From an uncultured Phascolarctobacterium sp. (GTDB taxonomy: Bacteria; Bacillota; Negativicutes; Acidaminococcales; Acidaminococcaceae), in assembly GCA_900551335.1 (NCBI GenBank), contig URVO01000047.1, positions 1 to 8,692 of the forward strand: a stretch of DNA of 8,692 bases, given 5' to 3'. Position numbers and translations under genes: made by a program. Each line of letters starts with the position of its first letter. The first letter of the stretch is position 1. The notes under the pieces were generated by a model. It was not told the DNA's origin. It did no database searches and saw nothing but the letters and a program-made list of their open reading frames with translations. Positions 1 to 5,650 of this stretch are shown in pieces.

Positions 1-1
1 C

Positions 2-3000
2 GGCCGTTCCGTAATCGTTGTAGGTCCTGAGCTGAAAATGCATCAGTGCGGCCTGCCGAAGGAAATGGCGCTGGAGCTGTTCAAACCGTTCGTTATGAAA
101 CGTCTGGTAAACAGCGGCTCTGCTTCTAATATTAAAAATGCTAAACGCATGGTAGAGCGTGCAACCAATGAGGTTTGGGACGTTCTGGAAGAGGTAATCA
201 AAGAGCATCCTGTACTGCTGAACCGTGCACCGACTCTGCATAGACTTGGTATCCAGGCTTTCGAGCCGATTCTGTCTGAAGGCCGTGCAATCAAGCTGCA
301 TCCTCTGGTATGTACTGCATACAACGCCGACTTCGACGGTGACCAGATGGCTGTCCATCTGCCGCTTTCCGTTGAGGCACAGGCAGAAGCACGTATGCTG
401 ATGATGTCTGTAAACAACATTCTGGCACCGAAGGACGGCAAGCCTGTTGCAGTTCCTTCCCAGGATATGGTTTTGGGCTCTTACTACCTGACTATCGTTA
501 AGGAAGGCGCTCAGGGTGAAGGCAACCGTTACAGCAGCATTGACGAAGCACAGCTGGCTTATTTCCATAAGTCTGTAGCTTTGCAGGCGCTGATCAAAGT
601 ATATATTCCCAACAGCGAAATCTATGATGAAGCAAAGGGCGCTGCTGTAGGCGAAAGCGGTGTATCTCTGGTAACTACTACCGTTGGTAACACCATTTTC
701 AACAGCGAGCTGCCGCTGGAGTTGCGTTACTTCCATATGGAAGCTGACGGCTGGCATCTGGGCAAGCTGATTGACAAGAAGGAGCTGGGCAAGCTTGTTG
801 CTAAGTCCCATAAGCTGTACGGCAACCTGCGTACTGCTGAGGTTCTGGATATTGTTAAGAAGATGGGCTATGACAATGCGTGCAAGTCCGGTATTTCCAT
901 CGCAACCTCCGATATCAAGATTCCTGCGAAGAAGAGCGAAATCCTGGAAGCAACCGAGCATGAGGTTGATAAGGTTGAGCGTCTGTTCCGCCGCGGCTTG
1001 ATGAGCCCGGATGAACGCTATCGTAAGGTTATCGGTCTGTGGAACGAAGCAACCGATAAGGTTACCGATATCCTCATGAAATCCACCATGGATAAATTCA
1101 ACCCTGTATCCATGATGGCTGACTCCGGTGCCCGCGGTAACAAACAGCAGATTCGTCAGCTGGCTGGTATGCGTGGCTTGATGGCCGATCCTTCCGGTCG
1201 TATCATTGACCGTCCTATCAAGGCAAACTTCCGTGAAGGCCTGACCATTTTGGAATACTTCATTTCTTCCCATGGTGCTCGTAAAGGCTTGGCCGATACC
1301 GCATTGCGTACTGCTGACTCCGGTTACCTGACTCGTCGTCTGGTAGACGTTGCACAGGACGTTATCGTTCGTGAGGATGACTGCGATATCGTAGGCATGA
1401 ACCTGAGCAAGGAGCGTAACCGTCTGAGCAAGGCTGTTCTTGGCGCAAGCCAGAACAAAATCCGTGAGAAGGTTATGGGCCGCACTCTGGCTTCCGGCCT
1501 GTTTGATGCAGAAGGCAATCTGATTGCTGAAGCAGATACCAATATCACCGAAGAGCTGTTCAACAAGCTCAACGAAGCTAATATCGAAGAAATCAGCCTC
1601 TATTCTACTGATGATATGGATGGCGAGGACATCGAAAACGTTCGTATAAACATCAGCGAGGCTTATGCACATAGCGTTCTTAAGGAAACCATGATGCATA
1701 ACTTCAACAATAAAGAGGTTGCTGCTGATATCGTTAATGGCGCTGGCGAGGTGCTGGTACACGAAGGCGAAACCATGACCGAGGCTGCTATCGATGCTAT
1801 CCTCTCTGATGGCACCGTTAAGGAGCTGCGTATCCGCAACAATGATATCGCTGGCATTGAGGTTGAAGCGATTACTGAAGGCAAAACAGAAAAAACCATT
1901 ATCGAGTCTCTGCATGACCGTATCATTGGCCGTAACCTGGCTGAGGATATTCTGGACGAGAATGGCGAAGTTTTGTATCATATCAACGAATATGTTACTG
2001 AGCCGATGGCAGAGCGTATCTGCCAGCTGCGTGAGAAGGTTAAAATCCGCAGCGTGCTCACCTGTAAAGCAAAATATGGCGTATGCCGTAAGTGCTATGG
2101 CCGCAACCTGGCAACCGGCAAGAACGTTGGCGTCGGCGAAGCAGTCGGCACTATCGCAGCACAGTCCATCGGTGAACCGGGTACCCAGCTTACCATGCGT
2201 ACCTTCCATACCGGCGGTGTTGCAGGTGCTGATGATATCACCCAAGGTCTGCCGCGTGTCGAGGAGCTGTTCGAAGCACGTAAGCCGAAGCATCCTGGTA
2301 TCCTGAGCGAATTTGCCGGTCATGTACATATTGTACAAGAGGGCAACTCTCGCAAGGTTCAGGTTCAAACCTTCGAGGGCGGTGTAGAGGAATATGCTAT
2401 TCCTTACGGCGCTAAGCTTTCTGTTGCTGAAGGCGAGGAAATCGCTAAGGGCGACCGTATTACTGAAGGCTCTCTCAATCCGCATGATGTTCTGCGCATC
2501 AGCGGCGTAAAGGCTACCCAAAACTATCTGGTATCTCAGGTAGTAGGCGTTTACAAGTCTCAGGGCGTAGATATCAACAGTAAGCATATCGAGGTTATGG
2601 TGCGTCAGATGATGCGCAAGGTTCGTATTGAGGAATCCGGCGATACCACGATGCTGCCTGGCGAATATGTTGACGTTGCAGAATACGAGGATCAAAATGC
2701 AGAGATGCTTGAGACCGGCAAAGAGCCTGCTATTGGCAAGCCGATCCTGCTGGGTATCACCAAGGCTTCTCTGGCAACCGACTCCTTCCTGTCTGCTGCA
2801 TCCTTTCAGGAAACCACCCGCGTACTCACCGATGCTGCTATCAAGGGCAAGGTTGATCCGCTGCTGGGCCTGAAAGAAAATGTTATCATCGGTAAGCTGA
2901 TTCCGGCTGGTACTGGTATGAGCCGTTACCGTGATATCAAAGTAAAATATAATGTTCCGATGCCGGAGGTTGAAGCTGCTGACGAAGAAGCAGAAGAAAC

Positions 3001-3016
3001 TCCTGATGAGGAATAA
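2..3016 (+). CDS. rpoC: DNA-directed RNA polymerase subunit beta' (5'-truncated by the window edge)
   Basis: This is the catalytic largest subunit of bacterial RNA polymerase. The reading frame is open from base 2 ([12 protein letters not shown]), so the first in-frame ATG at 38 is internal and roughly 330-350 N-terminal residues lie outside the window. Seen directly: the active-site Mg-binding motif NADFDGDQM (323-349); the bridge-helix region starting [19 protein letters not shown] (about 1111-1170); four zinc-ligand cysteines (codons 1382, 2063, 2084, 2093); and trigger-loop motifs [21 protein letters not shown] (about 2156-2220) leading into [15 protein letters not shown]. There is no large insert between the trigger helices, unlike gammaproteobacteria, and overall similarity is to Bacillus/Clostridium beta'. 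The stretch between the first two zinc cysteines is greatly enlarged (227 residues against about 75 usual) by tandem module copies, described separately. The C-terminus ends in an acidic tail. rpoB would be expected just upstream. Confidence 0.99.
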   Translation, partial: GRSVIVVGPELKMHQCGLPKEMALELFKPFVMKRLVNSGSASNIKNAKRMVERATNEVWDVLEEVIKEHPVLLNRAPTLHRLGIQAFEPILSEGRAIKLHPLVCTAYNADFDGDQMAVHLPLSVEAQAEARMLMMSVNNILAPKDGKPVAVPSQDMVLGSYYLTIVKEGAQGEGNRYSSIDEAQLAYFHKSVALQALIKVYIPNSEIYDEAKGAAVGESGVSLVTTTVGNTIFNSELPLELRYFHMEADGWHLGKLIDKKELGKLVAKSHKLYGNLRTAEVLDIVKKMGYDNACKSGISIATSDIKIPAKKSEILEATEHEVDKVERLFRRGLMSPDERYRKVIGLWNEATDKVTDILMKSTMDKFNPVSMMADSGARGNKQQIRQLAGMRGLMADPSGRIIDRPIKANFREGLTILEYFISSHGARKGLADTALRTADSGYLTRRLVDVAQDVIVREDDCDIVGMNLSKERNRLSKAVLGASQNKIREKVMGRTLASGLFDAEGNLIAEADTNITEELFNKLNEANIEEISLYSTDDMDGEDIENVRINISEAYAHSVLKETMMHNFNNKEVAADIVNGAGEVLVHEGETMTEAAIDAILSDGTVKELRIRNNDIAGIEVEAITEGKTEKTIIESLHDRIIGRNLAEDILDENGEVLYHINEYVTEPMAERICQLREKVKIRSVLTCKAKYGVCRKCYGRNLATGKNVGVGEAVGTIAAQSIGEPGTQLTMRTFHTGGVAGADDITQGLPRVEELFEARKPKHPGILSEFAGHVHIVQEGNSRKVQVQTFEGGVEEYAIPYGAKLSVAEGEEIAKGDRITEGSLNPHDVLRISGVKATQNYLVSQVVGVYKSQGVDINSKHIEVMVRQMMRKVRIEESGDTTMLPGEYVDVAEYEDQNAEMLETGKEPAIGKPILLGITKASLATDSFLSAASFQETTRVLTDAAIKGKVDPLLGLKENVIIGKLIPAGTGMSRYRDIKVKYNVPMPEVEAADEEAEETPDEE
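1472..2065 (+). repeat. Three diverged tandem copies of a small beta' module inside rpoC
   Basis: Three protein-level repeats occupy 1472-1606, 1703-1840 and 1922-2065. Aligned cores are [36 protein letters not shown] and [18 protein letters not shown]. Each is followed by about 10 residues containing a T-E dipeptide (ITEE, MTEA, VTEP), a short helix, and a final strand (EEISLYS, KELRIRN, VKIRSVL). Linkers of 32 and 27 residues are helical and charged. The third copy runs directly into the second zinc cysteine and matches the single copy present at this place in B. subtilis and E. coli beta' (GEVLVNENELIDED and equivalents). Copies 1 and 2 are therefore the additions. Nucleotide identity between copies is low, so the duplication is old and under protein-level constraint. 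Confidence 0.8.
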
Positions 3017-3029
3017 CGTATAAGCAAGT

Positions 3030-3068
3030 GCGCCTCAAAGCCTTAGGCTCTGGGGCGCTTTGCTCTTT
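3030..3068 (+). terminator. Hairpin after rpoC, probable imperfect intrinsic terminator
   Basis: Arms 3030-3042 and 3046-3058 form a 13-bp stem with one G-U pair, one A-C mismatch and a TTA loop. It is followed by TTTGCTCTTT, an interrupted U-tract. It starts 13 nt after the rpoC stop codon. The broken U-tract, and a ribosome-binding site directly after it, suggest partial termination with some read-through into the next gene. Confidence 0.65.
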
Positions 3069-3074
3069 AAGGAG
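3069..3074 (+). promoter_or_regulatory. Shine-Dalgarno site that fixes the start of the 130-aa gene
   Basis: AAGGAG lies 7 nt before the ATG at 3082. An upstream in-frame GTG at 3028 would extend the protein by 18 residues, but it overlaps the hairpin after rpoC and lacks a purine-rich site, so 3082 is the better start. Confidence 0.85.
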
Positions 3075-3081
3075 ACAGATT

Positions 3082-3474
3082 ATGCTGATTAAAAAATTTC
3101 CTGTTCCCTGCCGCGTGGACTACGTGCCTTCTCCCTACGAGCCGGATGAGGACGGCGTGCAGGACGTTGGCTATTATAATGGCAGGCTGAGCGATGGTCG
3201 TGCCTATCGCCTGGAATGCTGGCGTATGGACGATATGCTGATGCTGACGGTGATGTTTTCTGACCTGTGCCTTGACGGCTACAGACGCGAGGATATGCCG
3301 CTGCTGCTGGAGGCAGAGGAGATTGTGCGTTTTACCGGCGAGAGCCGCAAGCTGCAGGCTGCGCGTACTGAGGACGACCGTTGTCAGGCTGTATGGGCAA
3401 TCAATTTGCTGCTAGCTAATAAAAAGGGCACCTATGCAGAAATAGTGCCAGAGCTAACAAGATATATTTTATAA
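3082..3474 (+). CDS. Uncharacterised 130-residue protein downstream of rpoC
   Basis: I do not recognise this protein. It starts MLIKKFPVPCRVDYVPSPY and is probably soluble: it has no signal peptide or membrane segment. It is rich in acidic and aromatic residues. The N-terminal half looks beta-rich (GYYNGRLSDGRAYRLECW, then MLMLTVMFSD). The C-terminal half looks helical (PLLLEAEEIVRF, then CQAVWAINLLLA). Three cysteines are scattered and do not form a metal-binding pattern. No separate promoter is visible between rpoC and this gene, so it is probably expressed by read-through past the hairpin at 3030-3068. A strong terminator follows its stop. That it is a real gene rests on the excellent ribosome-binding site, the long open frame and the terminator; its function is unknown. 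Confidence 0.8.
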   Translation: MLIKKFPVPCRVDYVPSPYEPDEDGVQDVGYYNGRLSDGRAYRLECWRMDDMLMLTVMFSDLCLDGYRREDMPLLLEAEEIVRFTGESRKLQAARTEDDRCQAVWAINLLLANKKGTYAEIVPELTRYIL

Positions 3475-3480
3475 AATTGG

Positions 3481-3537
3481 GCTGCTGTATATACCCCTTT
3501 GTCAGCTATGCTGAGAGGGTAATGCAGCAGCTTTTTT
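3481..3537 (+). terminator. Strong intrinsic terminator ending the rpoC-proximal unit
   Basis: Outer arms GCTGCTG (3481-3487) and CAGCAGC (3525-3531) pair perfectly. Inner pairing includes ACCC with GGGT and an apical TCAGC-TAT-GCTGA hairpin. Six T residues (3532-3537) follow immediately. It begins 6 nt after the stop codon of the 130-residue gene. Confidence 0.9.
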
Positions 3538-3551
3538 CATTTTAAATTAAT
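3534..3551. repeat. Left arm of an 18-bp perfect inverted repeat (IR-L)
   Basis: The sequence TTTTCATTTTAAATTAAT is the exact reverse complement of 5545-5562. It overlaps the T-tract of the preceding terminator by 4 nt and sits just upstream of the response-regulator promoter. It overlaps a 10-bp palindrome AAATTAATTT (3544-3553), which suggests a protein-binding site. The AT-richness raises the chance of coincidence. Confidence 0.6.
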
Positions 3552-3552
3552 T

Positions 3553-3582
3553 TTAGCCGTCTATACTGCATTGTGGTAAAAT
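3553..3582 (+). promoter_or_regulatory. Probable promoter of the two-component operon
   Basis: An extended -10 element TGGTAAAAT (3574-3582) lies 22 nt before the regulator ATG. A weak -35 candidate TTAGCC (3553-3558) is 18 nt upstream of the hexamer. TATACT at 3562-3567 is an alternative -10. This is the only promoter-like sequence between the terminator at 3537 and the regulator gene. Confidence 0.5.
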
Positions 3583-3591
3583 AGCTGTAAT

Positions 3592-3596
3592 GGAGG
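3592..3596 (+). promoter_or_regulatory. Shine-Dalgarno site fixing the response-regulator start
   Basis: GGAGG lies 8 nt before the ATG at 3605. An ATG at 3590 is in frame but overlaps this site and would add five residues (MEAVA) before the conserved beta-1 strand KILLAEDD; 3605 is therefore preferred. Confidence 0.85.
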
Positions 3597-3604
3597 CGGT
3601 AGCA

Positions 3605-4270
3605 ATGAAGATTTTGTTAGCTGAGGATGATATAAATTTAGGCAAGCTCTTAAGCATGCTGCTGAAAAAGCAAAATATCACTGTTAACTGGGTGCAGGAT
3701 GGCGAGGCTGCCTACAATGCTGTGTATGCCGACGGCTATGATGTGCTGGTTTTGGACTGGATGATGCCGCTTTTTAGCGGACTTGACCTGTGCAAGCGCC
3801 TGCGTGAAGAGGATTATCAGGGGAAAATATTGCTGCTGACGGCAAAGGATACCTTGGCGGATAAGGTAGAGGGATTAAACAGTGGTGCGGATGACTATTT
3901 GGTAAAGCCGTTTGAACTGGAGGAGCTGGTGGCACGTCTGAACGCTCTGTGCCGCCGCCAGGAACAGTATAGTGCGGAGAAGCTGCGTTACGGTGCTTAT
4001 ACGCTGGAAAGTTCTACCTATTGCCTGGCCTGCGGCGAATGCCGTGTGGAGTTGCGTCCGCGTGAGTTTAAGCTGCTGGAGCTGCTTTTGCGCAATCGCG
4101 GGCAGGTTATTCCTCGTGCTGTGCTGCAGGACCGTATCTGGGGCATTGACAGCGATGTGACAGACAACAATCTTGACGTGCATATCCGTCTGCTGCGTAA
4201 AAAAATTATGGAGCTGAACGGAGAAGAGCTGATTAAGACAATGCGGGGCGTTGGTTATTATGTGGAATAA
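3605..4270 (+). CDS. OmpR/PhoB-family two-component response regulator
   Basis: This is a 221-residue DNA-binding response regulator that should be phosphorylated by the kinase encoded next to it. The receiver domain (about 1-117) has every signature residue: acidic pair D8-D9, phospho-acceptor D51 in VLDWMMP, T79 in LLLTAKD and K101 in LVKPF. A short linker leads to an OmpR-type winged-helix domain (about 127-221), with VELRPREFKLLELLLRN and the recognition-helix region DNNLDVHIRLLRKKI, ending in the usual GVGYYVE. Length and order are typical. The stop codon overlaps the start of the kinase gene, so the two are translationally coupled. The targets are not known. The 18-bp inverted repeat, with arms upstream of this gene and of the glycosyltransferase gene, is a candidate binding site (inference). 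Confidence 0.97.
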   Translation: MKILLAEDDINLGKLLSMLLKKQNITVNWVQDGEAAYNAVYADGYDVLVLDWMMPLFSGLDLCKRLREEDYQGKILLLTAKDTLADKVEGLNSGADDYLVKPFELEELVARLNALCRRQEQYSAEKLRYGAYTLESSTYCLACGECRVELRPREFKLLELLLRNRGQVIPRAVLQDRIWGIDSDVTDNNLDVHIRLLRKKIMELNGEELIKTMRGVGYYVE

Positions 4271-5543
4271 GCCTTTTGAAAAACTGCGCAGACACATGAC
4301 CTGCTTGTATGCAGCTATCTTCGGTGCTTTGATTTTGGTTATTGTGGCTGCTGCCTATACCTTTATCTGGTGGGAAATATTGGCGCATGAAAAGGATAAT
4401 CTGATTGCTCAGATTTACCATGAGGGCGAGGAATGGGTAGAAACGCGTGAGGCGCCATGCTCTGAGGCAGCTATCCGCAGCGGCAAGATGTTTGCATATT
4501 TTGTAGATGCGGACGGTGCGACGGTGATTTTAAATCAGCTGGGCAATGGCGAGGCAGGGCAGGCACTTTTGCGACACAAGGGCGATTGGCCGAAGCGTCT
4601 GGACAGCTCGCGCCTGCTGCGGATGCATGGCACGAGCGGCGAGCGTTATCGCTATCTGGCGGCGGTGGCGCCGGTGCTGGACGGCGACAAGCGCGTCGGC
4701 ACGCTCTATATGTTCAAAAATATGGAGTTTTATTATGAAGCGGCCTATAAGACGCTTTTCTGGCTGCTTTGCATGGCGCTGGTGCTGTATATGGCGGCCT
4801 GCTATTTTGGCTACTGGCTGGCTGGACGCAATATCCGCCCTATCAGCCAGATGTATGTAAGGCAGAAGCAGTTTACGGCAGATGCTTCGCATGAGATGCG
4901 CACGCCACTGGCGGTGATGAAGCTGGCAGTGCAGGGCTTGCGCGAGGATGAGGACAGCAGACTGAGTGAGTTTGCCAAGGAGTCGGTGGAGATGCTTGAC
5001 AGCGAGGCGGACAGGCTCAGCCGCCTGACGGAGAATCTTATGACGCTGGCGCGTAGTGACGAGGATAATCTGCCGGCATATACGGAGCAGGTGGATATGA
5101 CGGCGTTATGCCATAAGGTTGCGGCGCAGCTCGGTCTGCTCGCTGAGCAAAAGCAGATTGTGCTGAAGCAGGAGCTACAGGCTGATTTGTCCGTGCAGGG
5201 CGATGAGCTTGCCTTGTCGCGGCTGCTGATTATCCTGCTGGATAATGCGCTGAAATATTCTGCGGCAAAGACGACGGTGACGCTGCGCGGCGCAAGAGTG
5301 AAGGAGCACCTGATCATTGAGGTGCGCGACGAGGGCTGCGGCATTAGCGACGAGGACAAGACAAGGGTGTTCGACCGCTTCTACCGCGTCGATAAGGCGC
5401 GCAGCCGCAGTCAGGGCGGTCTTGGCCTAGGTCTGTCGCTGGCGTGGGCGATTGTGCATCAGCATGGCGGCAGCATCAAGGCTTTTGACAACCAGCCTCA
5501 GGGCACGGTTATGTATGTGCAGCTGCCCTTAGGCAAGCAATAA
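4260..5543 (+). CDS. Membrane sensor histidine kinase, partner of the preceding regulator
   Basis: This is a 427-residue transmitter kinase. One membrane segment lies at about 15-38 and a second at about 164-187. They enclose an extracytoplasmic sensor of about 125 residues containing FAYFVDADGATVIL and RVGTLYMFKNMEFYYE, which could be a small PAS/Cache-like fold (inference). The HisKA motif SHEMRTPLA has the phosphorylated histidine at H211. The ATPase domain is complete: N-box with N329 (LLDNALKYS), G1 DEGCG at 357-361, F-box from 370 (VFDRFYRVDKAR) and G2 GGLGLGLSL from 386. Only about 23 residues separate the second membrane segment from H211, too few for a HAMP domain. The ATG at 4260 overlaps the regulator gene by 11 nt; an in-frame TTG at 4251 and an ATG at 4296 are alternatives, the latter trimming the N-terminus close to the first membrane segment. 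The ligand cannot be told from sequence. Confidence 0.96.
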   Translation: MWNKPFEKLRRHMTCLYAAIFGALILVIVAAAYTFIWWEILAHEKDNLIAQIYHEGEEWVETREAPCSEAAIRSGKMFAYFVDADGATVILNQLGNGEAGQALLRHKGDWPKRLDSSRLLRMHGTSGERYRYLAAVAPVLDGDKRVGTLYMFKNMEFYYEAAYKTLFWLLCMALVLYMAACYFGYWLAGRNIRPISQMYVRQKQFTADASHEMRTPLAVMKLAVQGLREDEDSRLSEFAKESVEMLDSEADRLSRLTENLMTLARSDEDNLPAYTEQVDMTALCHKVAAQLGLLAEQKQIVLKQELQADLSVQGDELALSRLLIILLDNALKYSAAKTTVTLRGARVKEHLIIEVRDEGCGISDEDKTRVFDRFYRVDKARSRSQGGLGLGLSLAWAIVHQHGGSIKAFDNQPQGTVMYVQLPLGKQ

Positions 5544-5544
5544 G

Positions 5545-5562
5545 ATTAATTTAAAATGAAAA
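5545..5562. repeat. Right arm of the 18-bp perfect inverted repeat (IR-R)
   Basis: The sequence ATTAATTTAAAATGAAAA is the exact reverse complement of 3534-3551. It begins 2 nt after the kinase stop codon and lies 88 nt before the glycosyltransferase ATG. No convincing intrinsic terminator follows the kinase gene here. Confidence 0.6.
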
Positions 5563-5575
5563 CCCTCTTCAGTAA

Positions 5576-5610
5576 TCGTTAAGCAAGGGCGCTTATACTA
5601 TGCTTAACGA
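5576..5610. promoter_or_regulatory. Dyad with 10-bp arms enclosing a possible glycosyltransferase promoter
   Basis: TCGTTAAGCA (5576-5585) and TGCTTAACGA (5601-5610) are perfect reverse complements with a 15-nt spacer. The spacer contains TATACT (5594-5599), a reasonable -10 hexamer, but no clear -35 is present at normal spacing. The arrangement fits an operator overlapping a promoter. As RNA it could form a 10-bp stem, but no T-tract follows, so it is not an intrinsic terminator. Confidence 0.5.
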
Positions 5611-5636
5611 AAGGCAGGGCAGAGGCTCTGCTGCTG

Positions 5637-5643
5637 AAGGGGG
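5637..5643 (+). promoter_or_regulatory. Shine-Dalgarno site fixing the glycosyltransferase start
   Basis: AAGGGGG lies 7 nt before the ATG at 5651. The open frame extends upstream to an ATG at 5600, but that ATG falls in the dyad at 5576-5610 and would add a hydrophilic 17-residue stretch ahead of the first membrane helix, so 5651 is chosen. Confidence 0.8.
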
Positions 5644-5650
5644 ATTTTTT

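Noticed and set aside
43..441. Minus-strand open frames inside rpoC and inside the other large genes
   Set aside because: They lack ribosome-binding sites, have low-complexity Ser/Arg/Ala-rich translations and lie wholly inside strongly conserved + strand genes. They are shadow frames.
38..3016. Treating the ATG at 38 as the start of a complete 992-residue protein
   Set aside because: The frame continues upstream to base 2 with conserved beta' residues ([12 protein letters not shown]), so 38 is internal and the gene is cut by the window edge.
3534..5562. Calling the inverted-repeat-bounded segment an insertion sequence or transposon
   Set aside because: There is no transposase or recombinase between the arms, no evident target-site duplication, and the content is an ordinary two-component operon.
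5616..5635. Small hairpin GCAGA-GGC-TCTGC before the glycosyltransferase ribosome-binding site as a riboswitch or thermometer
   Set aside because: The stem is only 5 bp and does not sequester the AAGGGGG site; no known riboswitch pattern is recognisable.
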